The translations under genes were made by a program, and so were the position numbers. The notes under the pieces were generated by a model. That model had not been told where the DNA came from and did no database searches. It saw nothing but the letters and a program-made list of their open reading frames with translations. From contig CALHDP010000089.1 of the NCBI GenBank assembly GCA_938023085.1, positions 73,546 through 137,545 of the forward strand: DNA of 64,000 bases, written 5' to 3'. Source of the stretch: an uncultured Collinsella sp. Its GTDB lineage: Bacteria > Actinomycetota > Coriobacteriia > Coriobacteriales > Coriobacteriaceae. Below are positions 17,492 to 26,433 of the stretch, piece after piece. The first letter of the stretch is position 1. The number at the start of each line of letters is the position of its first letter.

Positions 17492-19382
17492 GACCGCAGC
17501 CCAAGCACGCCCGGCCGACCTCAAGCGCACTGTACGCCGCTTGCTCTCCTACATGGGGCATGCCAAGTTCTCGTTGCTCGCGGTGGGCGTGCTCGCCTCC
17601 GTTGCCGCCATCGCGAGCCTCGCCGGCACCTACATGGTGCGCCCCATCGTTAACGGTTTGGCCACGGGCGGGGAGGAACTGCTCGCCAAGCAGGTCATCC
17701 TGACGGCGATCATCTACGCTGCGGGCGTGCTCTCGGCCCTGGGCTACTCGCAGATTATGGTGCGCGCGGCCCAACACGTGGTGTCCGATATTCGCCGCGA
17801 CCTGTTCGCGCACATCCAGACGCTGCCGCTCAGTTATTTTGACAGCACGCGCTCGGGCGACATCATGAGTTTTTTCACCAACGACGTCGACACCGTCTCC
17901 GAGGCGCTCAACAACAGCTTTGCCAACGTGATTCAGGCCGCCATTCAGGTTGTGGGCACCACGGCTATGCTCATCATCCTTAACTGGCAGCTCACGATTA
18001 TCACACTCGTGTGCGATGCGGCCATTGTGCTGTATGCGCGCTACTCGGGCGCGCGCTCTAAGCGTTTCTTTGCCGCCCAGCAGGCATCGCTTGGCGACCT
18101 GGACGGATATATCGAAGAAATGGTCTCGGGCCAAAAGGTCATCAAGGTCTTTAACCGTGAGGCAGCGAATGTCGCCGGCTTCACCTGCCGCAACGACGAG
18201 CTTCGCCGCACCGGCACCGCCGCCGTGAGCTATGCCAACTCCATGGTGCCCATGACCGTCGTGATTGGCTACGTCAACTATGCCATCGTCGCCGTGGCGG
18301 GCGGCATGCTCTGCATCAAGGGGCTCGCCGATGTGGGCGCACTTGCAAGCTACCTGGTCTTTGTGCGCCAGGCCGCCATGCCCATCAACCAGTTTACGCA
18401 GCTCGGCAACTTCTTGCTCAACGCGTTGGCCGGTGCCGAGCGCCTGTTTGCGGCTATGGACCTTGAGCCCGAGGTGGACGAGGGCTGCGTGGAGCTGGTG
18501 CAGACGGGCGACGCCGCGTGGGCGTGGAAGATTCCCGAGGGCCAGGGCGTGGGCGCGTACGGGCACTTGCATGACGTGGCAGCCGTTGATGAGTCGGGCC
18601 GCGCGGTGGCCGCCGACGGCACCGAGCTCACGTGCGGCTTGGTCCCGCTTGCCGGCGACGTGCGCTTCCATGCCGTGGACTTTTCCTACGTGCCGGGCGC
18701 CCGCGTGCTCACGGACCTCAACCTGTTTGCCAAGCCGGGGCAAAAGATTGCGTTTGTGGGCTCCACGGGCGCCGGCAAGACGACCATCACCAACCTCATC
18801 AACCGCTTCTACGAGGTCGATGACGGCGAGATCACGTACGACGGCATCGACGTCAAGCACATTGCCAAGGCCAGCCTGCGCGGGTCGCTCGGCATTGTGC
18901 TGCAGGACACGCACCTGTTTAGCGGCACCATTGCGCAGAACATCCGCTTTGGCAAGCTCGACGCGACCGACGAGGAGGTGCGCGCCGCTGCCGAGGCCGC
19001 CTGCGCCGACTCGTTTATCCGCCGCCTGCCGCGGGGCTACGACACACCGGTCACGGCCGACGGCGCCAACCTGTCGCAGGGTCAGCGTCAGCTGCTCGCC
19101 ATCGCGCGCGTGGCCGTCGCCGATCCGCCGGTGCTCATCCTGGACGAGGCCACGAGCTCCATTGACACGCGTACCGAAAAGCTCATCGAGCGCGGTATGG
19201 ACCGCATCATGCGCGGTCGCACCACGTTTATGATCGCGCACCGCCTGTCCACTGTCCGCGACGCCGACGCCATCATGGTCCTCGAACACGGCCGCATCAT
19301 CGAGCGCGGCACGCACGAAGAGCTGCTCGCCCAGCACGGCGAGTACTGGCAGCTGGCGCATGGCTTAAAAGAGTTGGATTAA
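17484..19382 (+). CDS. ABC exporter half-transporter, catalytic-site subunit
   Basis: 632 residues with six membrane helices followed by an ATPase domain. Walker A is GSTGAGKTT, the signature is LSQGQRQ, and Walker B VLILDEATSSID has the intact catalytic glutamate. This complements the preceding subunit with an aspartate there, so the two should pair as an asymmetric heterodimer. An extra 60-residue insertion lies between the membrane and ATPase domains, around VPLAGDVRFHAVDF. The ATG at 17484 has a strong GGAAGGGGGTGAG and overlaps the previous stop. A family B palindrome follows the stop. Export of peptides or drugs is the general family role. Confidence 0.92.
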   Translation: MPKTAAQARPADLKRTVRRLLSYMGHAKFSLLAVGVLASVAAIASLAGTYMVRPIVNGLATGGEELLAKQVILTAIIYAAGVLSALGYSQIMVRAAQHVVSDIRRDLFAHIQTLPLSYFDSTRSGDIMSFFTNDVDTVSEALNNSFANVIQAAIQVVGTTAMLIILNWQLTIITLVCDAAIVLYARYSGARSKRFFAAQQASLGDLDGYIEEMVSGQKVIKVFNREAANVAGFTCRNDELRRTGTAAVSYANSMVPMTVVIGYVNYAIVAVAGGMLCIKGLADVGALASYLVFVRQAAMPINQFTQLGNFLLNALAGAERLFAAMDLEPEVDEGCVELVQTGDAAWAWKIPEGQGVGAYGHLHDVAAVDESGRAVAADGTELTCGLVPLAGDVRFHAVDFSYVPGARVLTDLNLFAKPGQKIAFVGSTGAGKTTITNLINRFYEVDDGEITYDGIDVKHIAKASLRGSLGIVLQDTHLFSGTIAQNIRFGKLDATDEEVRAAAEAACADSFIRRLPRGYDTPVTADGANLSQGQRQLLAIARVAVADPPVLILDEATSSIDTRTEKLIERGMDRIMRGRTTFMIAHRLSTVRDADAIMVLEHGRIIERGTHEELLAQHGEYWQLAHGLKELD

Positions 19383-19431
19383 CCCGTTCGAGCACGATGC
19401 TTTGACCCCTCCGTGCCTCTCACCTCGCCTC

Positions 19432-19496
19432 AAACCATCACAACATTCGACGTTTTTTGCCAAAATCGGGAAAAGCGTCGAATGTTGTGATGGTTT
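19432..19496. repeat. Dispersed palindrome family B, copy 1
   Basis: Arms beginning AAACCATCACAACATTCGA (19432-19452) and its complement (19476-19496) match perfectly over 21 bases around a 23-base centre, TTTTTTGCCAAAATCGGGAA and three further bases. Sister copies are at 20676, 24883 and 35505. It lies 49 bases after the ABC operon and may serve as its terminator. Confidence 0.85.
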
Positions 19497-19597
19497 TTCT
19501 GCCACTCGACCGGGCGGAATCGCTTTCTTGCGCGCGAAGGTGTGCGGACCCGTGGGCAGGGGAATAAGGTTGGTTATCCGACTCCATTGGAGGGCTC

Positions 19598-20635
19598 ATG
19601 GACCTGCCGATCGTCCTGTCCCATAAGACTGCCTGGCTGTACCACAACGTGGAGCGTCCGTTTGAGCCGCTCTCGCGAGCAAGCAGCCTATACGATGAGG
19701 ACTCGCTTGCTAACGAGGCGGAGCCGACCGCGGGCCTGCCCAAATTGGGACTCGATGCCAAGGGGCTGAGGGCTTCAACGGCAGTTGGGATCGTTACCGA
19801 CTATCTGGTCTCACTTGGTATTCCACGAGAAGAGCTCGATCATATCGACACGCTCGTCAACTTCGATTTTGAGCGCTCGACGCCGGCTGGATTTAGGTGC
19901 CACGTGTTTGGGGCGCCGGTACCTCCAGGCCATCTTATCGAGGTGGCAGAGGGCCTTCTGGTGGTTGATGAGGCCATGTGCTTTGTCCAAGCGGGTTCGT
20001 GGATGAGCGAGCCCGAGCAGCTGGAATATGGCTACGAAATCTGCGCCCGATACCATTTGAATCATCTGTCGACAGGCGATTATGTCGAGATGGGGCAGAG
20101 GTACACCGTTGCCGACTTGATTGCCTATTGCAATGAGAACCGATCTCGTCAGGGGGCTATACGCGCGGCCGCCGTGCTCAAGCGCGTGCACGATGGCGCG
20201 CGTTCGCCCATGGAGACGGCCACCGCAATCATGGTCGTAGCAAAACGTTCCCAGGGCGGGCTGGGATACGCCAAGATCGAGCTCAACCATCGGGTCGATG
20301 TTCCCAACGAGTTCAAGTATCTCGCAAAGGCCGGGTATTTCGAGATCGACGTATACGCGCCTGCGAGCGGTACGGGGATTGAATACAACGGCTCGGACCA
20401 TCTTGATAAACAGCGCAGCGCGTCGGACGCGGAGCGTATGACCGTGCTGAGCGCGCTGGGCTTTAGGATGATCGTCCTCACCGGGACTCAGTTTGCCCAC
20501 CAGCTGCAATTGCATCGGGCGATGAACGCCATCGCGCTCGCTATGGGCCTCAAGTGCGACCGAAGCGAGGTGTTCCAGAAACGGCAGAACGACCTGCGAG
20601 AATTCGTGATTCGACACTGGGATGGCGGCCTTTAG
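19598..20635 (+). CDS. Restriction-endonuclease-fold (DUF559/Vsr-like) protein
   Basis: 345 residues. The C-terminal third carries a PD-(D/E)xK-like core: E in SPMETA (about 207), D in YFEIDVYAP (about 247), then GIEYNGSDH with a following R/D-rich helix and a late GFRMIVLTGTQF strand. This is the DUF559/very-short-patch-repair-like pattern common in actinobacterial orphan proteins. The N-terminal 190 residues have no family that I recognise. The ATG at 19598 follows GGAGGGCTC. It lies between two family B palindromes, which may have spread by processes unrelated to the gene. Function unknown; DNA cleavage or an abortive-infection role is possible, not shown. Confidence 0.6.
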   Translation: MDLPIVLSHKTAWLYHNVERPFEPLSRASSLYDEDSLANEAEPTAGLPKLGLDAKGLRASTAVGIVTDYLVSLGIPREELDHIDTLVNFDFERSTPAGFRCHVFGAPVPPGHLIEVAEGLLVVDEAMCFVQAGSWMSEPEQLEYGYEICARYHLNHLSTGDYVEMGQRYTVADLIAYCNENRSRQGAIRAAAVLKRVHDGARSPMETATAIMVVAKRSQGGLGYAKIELNHRVDVPNEFKYLAKAGYFEIDVYAPASGTGIEYNGSDHLDKQRSASDAERMTVLSALGFRMIVLTGTQFAHQLQLHRAMNAIALAMGLKCDRSEVFQKRQNDLREFVIRHWDGGL

Positions 20636-20675
20636 GGGCGCTTTGGTCCTTCTACGGGGTGCCGTGGGCAGGCAG

Positions 20676-20735
20676 ACCATCACAACATTCGACGTTTTTT
20701 GCCAAAAACGAGAAAAGCATCGAATGTTGTGATGG
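20676..20735. repeat. Dispersed palindrome family B, copy 2
   Basis: ACCATCACAACATTCGA (20676-20692) and its exact complement (20719-20735) enclose a centre related to copy 1 (TTTTTTGCCAAAA). It lies between the DUF559-like gene and moaA. Confidence 0.85.
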
Positions 20736-20870
20736 TTTGCGTGTTGAGGATGGGCTTGGAAAGTCCGTTTTGCTCGAAGCGACCTGTCCTGTCGTACGGG
20801 TGTCGGCATGATTCTCGCATGGGGTATTATGTTTTCCGAAGAATAAAACGCCGCGTGAGGGGAGGGTTGC

Positions 20871-21932
20871 GTGGACGGGCACGTGCAACATGACGGCTTT
20901 GGCCGCGATATCAACTACCTGCGCATTGCCGTTACCGACAAGTGCAATTTCCGCTGCATTTACTGCATGCCGGCCGATGGCGTGGCGCCCCGTGCACACG
21001 ACGAGCTGCTCAGCGCCGAGGAAATCGCCCGCTTTGTGCGCATGGTGGCGGGGGAGGGCATTCGCCGCGTACGCCTGACGGGTGGCGAGCCGCTGGTCAG
21101 CCGCCGTATTATTCCGCTCATTCGTGATATCCGCGCGATTCCGCAGATCGAGGACATTTCGCTCACCACCAATGGCGCCCTGCTGCCCAAGCTGGCGCCG
21201 CAGCTCAAAGACGCCGGTCTTAACCGCGTCAACATTTCGCTCGACACGCTCGACCCTACGCTCTTTGGAAAGATCACGCGCCTGGGTCGACTCGAGCAGA
21301 CCATGGCCGGCATCGACGCGGCGCTGGCTTGGGGCTTTGAGCCCGTTAAGGTCAACTGCGTTGTGGTGCGCCGACTCAACCAGGATGTGGCGGCCCTTGC
21401 GCGGCTCACGCTCGACCGACCCATCCACCTGCGCTTTATCGAATACATGCCCATCGGTGACGAGCGCACGAGCTCGCATTGCGCCGTAGACCCTCACGCG
21501 CCCGCGCTCAATCCCGAGCTGTGGGACGCGAGCGACACCGTGCCGAGCGACGAGCTGCGGGCGCGCATCAATGCCGGGGCCGCGGCGGCGGGACTGGGCG
21601 AGCTCGAGCTCGAGCCGCTCGACATCAACGACGCTCCTGCCGGCGCGGGCCCTGCGCGCTACTGGCACTTTCCGGGCGCGGCGGGAACGGTTGGCTTCAT
21701 CAGCGCCATGTCCAACCATTTTTGCGCGAATTGCAACCGTCTGCGCCTGACGGCCGATGGCAACGTGCGTCCGTGCCTGTTCAGCGATGCCGAGTATTCG
21801 GTGCGTGAGGCGTTGCGCCGTGGTGATGATATGCAGGTACTTTCGATTTGGCGCGATGCCGTGGCCCACAAACCGCAGGAACACGCGATAATTGAGGGCA
21901 CGCAACGATTTATGTCCCAAATCGGAGGATGA
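20871..21932 (+). CDS. moaA: GTP 3',8-cyclase, molybdopterin synthesis
   Basis: A 353-residue radical-SAM enzyme that starts molybdenum cofactor synthesis by cyclising GTP. The SAM cluster motif CNFRCIYC lies near residue 25, TGGEPL near 72, and the second cluster is bound by FCANCNRLRLTADGNVRPCL near the C-terminus. The protein ends in the conserved Gly-Gly (SQIGG) needed for activity. The GTG at 20871 has GGGGAGGG directly upstream. Four bases separate the stop from the moaC-mobB fusion start, so this is a two-gene cofactor operon. moaE, moaD and moeA are not in the window. Confidence 0.95.
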   Translation: MDGHVQHDGFGRDINYLRIAVTDKCNFRCIYCMPADGVAPRAHDELLSAEEIARFVRMVAGEGIRRVRLTGGEPLVSRRIIPLIRDIRAIPQIEDISLTTNGALLPKLAPQLKDAGLNRVNISLDTLDPTLFGKITRLGRLEQTMAGIDAALAWGFEPVKVNCVVVRRLNQDVAALARLTLDRPIHLRFIEYMPIGDERTSSHCAVDPHAPALNPELWDASDTVPSDELRARINAGAAAAGLGELELEPLDINDAPAGAGPARYWHFPGAAGTVGFISAMSNHFCANCNRLRLTADGNVRPCLFSDAEYSVREALRRGDDMQVLSIWRDAVAHKPQEHAIIEGTQRFMSQIGG

Positions 21933-21936
21933 TCAT

Positions 21937-23232
21937 ATGGCCAAGAGCAGGTACGCCGATGCCACCAAGGCCGCTCGCAGGGCCGCGATGTCTGCCCACA
22001 AAGCCACGGCTGCGGCCAGCGATGCCGTTGCAGGCGCGCAGCCGTCTGCCGGTGCTGCCACTGAGCCCGCCCGTGACGCCCGTCGTGACGAGCTGACGCA
22101 CGTGGACGCCAAGGGCGAGGTGCGCATGGTCGACGTGTCCGACAAGGCCGAGACCCATCGCATTGCTATCGCCGAGGGCACTATCCTCATGCATCCTGAG
22201 ACGCAGGCTATGGTGCTGCAGGACCGCGCCAAAAAGGGCGACGTGCTTGCCTGCGCGCGCGTGGCGGGCATTATGGCCATCAAACGCACAAGCGACATCA
22301 TCCCCATGTGCCATCCGTTGCTCATTACCAAGAGCAAGTGCGACATTGCGCCCATTGCTTCGGCGGGGACGCCGGCCGAGGACGTGCCCGAGGGCTGGGC
22401 GCCGGCGCGCGTTGACGGGCAGGTTGGCTTTCATGTATTGGTTACGGCCGGCGTGACGGGTAAGACGGGTATCGAGATGGAGGCCCTGACTGGAGCGAGT
22501 GCTGCGTGCTTAACAATCTATGACATGTGCAAGGCGGTCGATCGCGGCATGGAGATCGTCGACGTGCGCCTGCTGCACAAGGAGGGCGGCCGCTCGGGCG
22601 TGTGGGACCGCGCAGAGCGTCAGGCCGCTGCTGTTGAGGCCGTGGCCGCTGACGGTGCCGCGCCCGCGGGCGCACCCGTCGCCGTCGCGCCCGCAGCTCC
22701 GACACCGGCCGTCCCCGCGATCGCGTTTATCGGCTACCAAAACTCGGGCAAGACCACACTCGTCGAGAAGGTTATCGCCGAGCTCACCCGCCGCGGTTTG
22801 CGCGTGGGTTCGCTCAAGCATCACGGGCACCACGGCTTTGATATCGACGTGCCCGCTAAGGACACCTGGCGCCATCACCAGGCCGGATCCAAGCACGTGG
22901 GCCTCATCTGCGCCACGCGCTGGGCGGAGTACGCCGACACGCGCGAGGAGGACGAGATGCCCGCTCGCGAGCTGCTGTCGCGTTACAACGATGTCGACGT
23001 GGTGATCATCGAGGGCTACAAGACCGAGGGCTTCGACAACATCGTGGTCGCGCGCTCCGGTGTCGACCGTCTGCGCGGCAAGAGCTCGCTCGACCTGGTC
23101 GATGGCCACACGCTGGCCCTTGCCTGCAATGAGGCCCTGGCACGCCAAGCCTTCGACGCCGGCTTCGCGACCCGAGCCATCAACATCAACGACGCCCGAG
23201 CCATCTGCGATCTGATCCAAGACCACCTTTAA
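21937..23232 (+). CDS. MoaC-MobB fusion, molybdenum cofactor synthesis
   Basis: 431 residues joining two pathway proteins. After an Ala-rich leader (about 50 residues), residues 55-225 are MoaC (cyclic pyranopterin monophosphate synthase) with MVDVSDKAETHR, IPMCHPLLITK, ALTGASAACLTIYDMCK and LLHKEGGRSG. After an Ala/Pro linker, residues 260-431 are MobB, the GTP-binding guanine dinucleotide adapter, with Walker A GYQNSGKTTLVEK and VVIIEGYKTEG. The ATG at 21937 follows GGAGGATGATC. Linking the second and last steps of the pathway in one chain suggests that a molybdopterin dinucleotide cofactor is made. Each half looks intact. No downstream gene is close. Confidence 0.93.
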   Translation: MAKSRYADATKAARRAAMSAHKATAAASDAVAGAQPSAGAATEPARDARRDELTHVDAKGEVRMVDVSDKAETHRIAIAEGTILMHPETQAMVLQDRAKKGDVLACARVAGIMAIKRTSDIIPMCHPLLITKSKCDIAPIASAGTPAEDVPEGWAPARVDGQVGFHVLVTAGVTGKTGIEMEALTGASAACLTIYDMCKAVDRGMEIVDVRLLHKEGGRSGVWDRAERQAAAVEAVAADGAAPAGAPVAVAPAAPTPAVPAIAFIGYQNSGKTTLVEKVIAELTRRGLRVGSLKHHGHHGFDIDVPAKDTWRHHQAGSKHVGLICATRWAEYADTREEDEMPARELLSRYNDVDVVIIEGYKTEGFDNIVVARSGVDRLRGKSSLDLVDGHTLALACNEALARQAFDAGFATRAININDARAICDLIQDHL

Positions 23233-23244
23233 GGCTTGGCGCTG

Positions 23245-23350
23245 CGCCGGCCCCAGGCACCCCATCTCGCCCCTCAAGCCGTCGCTCGCGTACCAAAGTA
23301 CGCGTCGCTCCTCTTTCGGGGAGACCTGGGGCACTTGGAACCGGCTCGCT
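23245..23350. repeat. Imperfect long hairpin behind moaC-mobB
   Basis: GGCCCCAGGCACCCC and the later GGGGCACTTGGAACCGGC form imperfect outer arms, with CTCGCCCC/GGGGAGAC inside. A perfect inner stem GCGTAC-CAAA-GTACGC sits at 23288-23303. It is non-coding. The fold is weaker than the other elements listed. Confidence 0.4.
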
Positions 23351-23389
23351 GCGCTGCCATGGCAGGTTTTATCTGGGCAAACGCTGTTT

Positions 23390-23422
23390 CCACCACAAAG
23401 GGGCCAGGCACCTTTGTGGTGG
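23390..23422. repeat. 33-bp palindrome, dispersed family A, copy 2
   Basis: CCACCACAAAGG, loop GGCCAGGCA, CCTTTGTGGTGG, followed by TTTTT. Perfect 12-bp arms. The T-run makes it a plausible terminator for the moaA-moaC/mobB transcript. Confidence 0.88.
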
Positions 23423-23510
23423 TTTTTGCGTTGGTAGATGTGTGGGACATGCCTTACAATCTACCAAGTAGTTCATGACGGGCGAAAAACGGAGAGAAGG
23501 GGCTTGATGC

Positions 23511-23584
23511 GTCCTTAATGTTTCATGCGGACAGATTGATTTGACAGACGGTGGCGAATGCCCGCCGTCCGCATTCGTATGAAA
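23511..23584 (+). promoter_or_regulatory. Structured 5' leader of the MFS gene
   Basis: GTTTCAT (23521 region) and ATGAAAC (23578 region) bracket paired GCGGAC/GTCCGC, and a compact stem GACGGTGGC/GCCCGCCGTC lies inside. The outer right arm ends just before the AAGGAG ribosome site of the transporter. A leader-controlled (attenuation or translation-gating) arrangement is possible. I do not recognise a known riboswitch. Confidence 0.35.
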
Positions 23585-23596
23585 CAAGGAGTCTCC

Positions 23597-24883
23597 ATGC
23601 TCGCCTCTCTTTTCTCAAAGCCTCAATCATCGCTGTCCGTGCAGGCCAAGCGCCTGGTGGCGATGCGCTTTCTCATCTACACCGGTTATCAGACCAGCTA
23701 CTTTATCGGCGTCATCGGAACGCTCACCTATGCAGACGATGCCTCGGTCGTGGCGACATCGCTGGCCGTCCTGTTTATGAACGTTTTCGTGATCCTGGGG
23801 TCCTTTGCGGGCGGCGCGGCGCTCGACGCTTTGGGCCCACGCCGCCATTTCTTGCTGAGCATCATCAGCACGCTGGCAACCGGCGCGGCGATCCTCGTTT
23901 TTGGCAGCGCGACCGGCATCGTCCTGCTCGGCGCGGTGCTCCTGGGCTTCGTGATGGGGTTTGCCCAGCCCATCGCCACGTCCTATCCAGCCTACCTCAC
24001 CGACGATCCTGTCGAGCTCAAAGACATCAACTCCGCCATCGCCATGTTTTCAAACGTGAGTATCATCGTTGGTCCCACGCTGGGCGGCTTTGTCGCGGCG
24101 GCTGCGTCGTCGCGCGCGGTGTTCGTGCTCATGATGCTCTTTACCGCGTTGGCGCTCATTGCCGGTTGGGGCTTTAGGCAAAGTGCAGGTCAGGTCGCCA
24201 CACACGAAGGTAAACCTGCGGTCGGCGACATCACATCGGATAAGGCCAGCCAAAGCCCCGACCCCAATACGTCCTCCCGCGTCACCTTTGCGACCAGCAT
24301 CAAGACAGTCTTCACCAACAGTATCCTCGCCTTGCTGTTCTGCATCATCTTCCTCTCGAACTTTGGCTACGGTGCCTTCGATCCGCTGGAGTCGTTCTTC
24401 TACCGCGATGTCCTGCACGTCGGTGTCGAATGGATGGGCTGGCTCTCGTCGGCCAGCGGTGTGGGCGCGGTGCTGGGCGCCGTGGTCGCGCTCCGCTTGC
24501 CGCCGCGCTTCGTCAGCCTCAAAACGCTGCTCGTGGCACTCATGTCCGTGGGCGTGGGAAGTCTGATTTATGTGGGGACACCGTACGTGGGCGTGGCCCT
24601 TATCGGCCAGATTGTCCTGGGCGTGGCCTGGGGCGTCGTCAACCCGCTCCACAACACTATCGTGCAAACGACGGCTCCGCTCGAGCAACTCGGTCGCGTC
24701 AACTCGGTCATGGGCTTTGGCAACATGTTCGCCGGCGTGGCCCCGCTGGCGATTGCCCCTTGGCTGGCGGCGACGTTTGGTGTGCAGCAGACGCTCGTAG
24801 GAGCGGGTATGGTCGTGACGGCGGTTCCCGTGGCGTTGCTGCTGTTTGGTCGCTGGCATTTCGATCGTTCTATAAGGCAGTAA
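23597..24883 (+). CDS. Major facilitator superfamily transporter
   Basis: 428 residues with about twelve membrane helices split by a polar loop of some 40 residues near the middle (QSAGQVATHEGKPAVGDITS). The motif-A region reads GGAALDALGPRRHFL. This is the drug/H+ antiporter branch in outline, although substrate cannot be predicted. The ATG at 23597 is preceded by AAGGAG; the frame extends 13 codons upstream through the leader hairpin and is not used. The TAA stop is the first part of a family B palindrome. It stands alone, with repeats on both sides. Confidence 0.85.
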   Translation: MLASLFSKPQSSLSVQAKRLVAMRFLIYTGYQTSYFIGVIGTLTYADDASVVATSLAVLFMNVFVILGSFAGGAALDALGPRRHFLLSIISTLATGAAILVFGSATGIVLLGAVLLGFVMGFAQPIATSYPAYLTDDPVELKDINSAIAMFSNVSIIVGPTLGGFVAAAASSRAVFVLMMLFTALALIAGWGFRQSAGQVATHEGKPAVGDITSDKASQSPDPNTSSRVTFATSIKTVFTNSILALLFCIIFLSNFGYGAFDPLESFFYRDVLHVGVEWMGWLSSASGVGAVLGAVVALRLPPRFVSLKTLLVALMSVGVGSLIYVGTPYVGVALIGQIVLGVAWGVVNPLHNTIVQTTAPLEQLGRVNSVMGFGNMFAGVAPLAIAPWLAATFGVQQTLVGAGMVVTAVPVALLLFGRWHFDRSIRQ

Positions 24884-24947
24884 AACCATCACAACATCCA
24901 GCGAAAATCGCGATTTTGCCGAATAACGTCGAATGTTGTGATGGTTT
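24883..24947. repeat. Dispersed palindrome family B, copy 3
   Basis: The left arm AAACCATCACAACATCCA (24883-24903, with a few changes) pairs with the right arm 24927-24947. The centre contains the palindrome AAAATCGCGATTTT, as in copy 4. The left arm overlaps the MFS stop codon by one base. Confidence 0.82.
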
Positions 24948-24979
24948 GCGTCCCGAGCCAGGCCATCCTGCGGGTCCGG

Positions 24980-25012
24980 CCACCACAAAGGGGCCAGGCT
25001 CCTTTGTGGTGG
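24980..25012. repeat. 33-bp palindrome, dispersed family A, copy 3
   Basis: CCACCACAAAGG, loop GGCCAGGCT, CCTTTGTGGTGG, then TTTTT. It lies 33 bases behind family B copy 3; the same B and A pairing occurs in reverse order at 35461-35569. Confidence 0.88.
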
Positions 25013-25106
25013 TTTTTGCTTTGACGGGCCGCGCCTGTGCCTTGGTATACCATGTACGCCGTTCACGAATACGCCCCACACCGCCGCACAACCCAGAAAG
25101 GCCCCC

Positions 25107-25928
25107 ATGGACACCACCTTCAGCCACATCAAAGCCGTGTTCTGCGATATCGACGGCACGCTGCTCACGAGCCAGCACACGGTGTCCCCGCGCACCGTGG
25201 CGGCGATCCACGCCCTGCGCGAGCGCGGCGTGCTCTTTGGCCTGTGCACCGGGCGCGACGCCCACGCGACCGAGGCCATGTACAAGCTCTGGGGCATCGA
25301 AGGTCTGGTAGACGTGATGGTGGGCTGCGGTGGCGCCGAAGTCGTCGACCGCGCGCACGAAATCAACGAGCTAAGCTATCCGCTGCCGGGCGAGACCATC
25401 GCGCGCATCTGCAAGCACATGGCGGACCTTCCGGCAACGCCCGTCTGCCCCCGAGACGGCGTGTTCTACGTGCCCGAGAGCAACGCGTGCGTCGAGCACC
25501 TGTCGCGCGTCGACGGCGTGCCCTACCAGGTGGTCGATTTTGCCGAGTTTTTGCGCGAGCCGCAGCCCAAGGTGATGTTTACCATGGCGCCCGAGGTGAT
25601 GCCGCAGGTGATTGAGCGGGCGTCGACGTTTGTCGATGACACTGTTAAGGCGGCGGCTCTGCAAACCACGCAGCGGCTCTACGAGTTCATGGATCCGCGC
25701 GTGTCCAAGACGCGCGGCCTTGTGCGCGTGGCGGAGCTCAACGACATGGAGCTCCAGGACATCTGCGTGTTTGGCGATGCGGACAACGACACCCGCATGG
25801 TGGCTGACGCCGGCGTGGGCGTGGCCATGGCAAACGGCAGCGACGCCACCCGTGCCGCCGCCGATTTTGTGACCGCCAGCAACGACAAAGACGGCATCGC
25901 GATCTTTATCGAGGAGCATCTGCTGTAG
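25107..25928 (+). CDS. Cof-type HAD-superfamily sugar-phosphate phosphatase
   Basis: 273 residues. Motif I is FCDIDGTLLTS with nucleophile D12 and acid D14. Motif II is CTGRD. A class IIB cap lies in the middle, and motifs III/IV occur near the end as FGDADNDTRMVADAGVGVAMANG. These soluble enzymes dephosphorylate sugar phosphates, flavin or nucleotide intermediates; specificity cannot be read. The ATG follows AGAAAGG. A plausible promoter (TTGACG at 25021, TATACC near 25046) lies upstream. It is a stand-alone gene between family A palindromes. Confidence 0.88.
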   Translation: MDTTFSHIKAVFCDIDGTLLTSQHTVSPRTVAAIHALRERGVLFGLCTGRDAHATEAMYKLWGIEGLVDVMVGCGGAEVVDRAHEINELSYPLPGETIARICKHMADLPATPVCPRDGVFYVPESNACVEHLSRVDGVPYQVVDFAEFLREPQPKVMFTMAPEVMPQVIERASTFVDDTVKAAALQTTQRLYEFMDPRVSKTRGLVRVAELNDMELQDICVFGDADNDTRMVADAGVGVAMANGSDATRAAADFVTASNDKDGIAIFIEEHLL

Positions 25929-25941
25929 CGCAGGGGGAGAA

Positions 25942-25974
25942 CCACCACAAAGGGGGCAGGCACCTTTGTGGTGG
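25942..25974. repeat. 33-bp palindrome, dispersed family A, copy 4
   Basis: CCACCACAAAGG, loop GGGCAGGCA, CCTTTGTGGTGG. It lies 13 bases after the HAD gene stop. Here no T-run follows, so the element is not simply a terminator. Confidence 0.88.
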
Positions 25975-26433
25975 CCTCTGGCGATTTGGGTGAATTGATA
26001 CCTAAAATCTGCGCGCAAATTCGGATATGGTTGTCTGAACATTACGCTTCTAACTACCGATAAGATAAAGATATTCCCATCAATTTAGTAGTCTATTCCT
26101 CCCGATTAATGACCTACCGTTCACGGTCGATTTTCGACCGTTCGCAGGATGCATGCTCTCGAGCAAAATGTTGTGCAAATAAATATAATGCTATTAAAAA
26201 ACTGATAACTAACTTAATTACCAGTAGAAACAGATATTTCAGAGCGAATAAACGAAGGCAAATCTGAGCAGATGTCAAGAGAATTGAGAATTCGCTACAA
26301 AACTATCGGTATTTTTGCTTAGATGTTCAAACAATCGTTACAATATGGATACTAAGCGTGTGCAATTACAGATTGCGCAGATACGTTTGATAGGGAAAGA
26401 GCAAGATCGCGGTCTCTTGGGGAGGAGACATCG
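25975..26433 (+). promoter_or_regulatory. AT-rich upstream region of the pilus locus
   Basis: About 460 bases without a gene, far AT-richer than the surroundings. A perfect hairpin ACGGTCGA-TTT-TCGACCGT lies at 26123-26141. A good promoter is TTGCTT (26315-26320), an 18-base spacer, and TACAAT (26339-26344), about 90 bases before the adhesin start. AT-rich upstream DNA of this kind often marks regulated or xenogeneically silenced surface loci. Confidence 0.55.

Noticed and set aside
17262..19361. A 699-codon frame antisense to the second ABC subunit
   Set aside because: No motif, no ribosome site, mirror of strongly biased codons in a clear ABC gene.
23288..23303. Terminator of moaC-mobB at the GCGTAC stem
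   Set aside because: Six-bp stem with no T-run; family A copy 2 with TTTTT is a better terminator.
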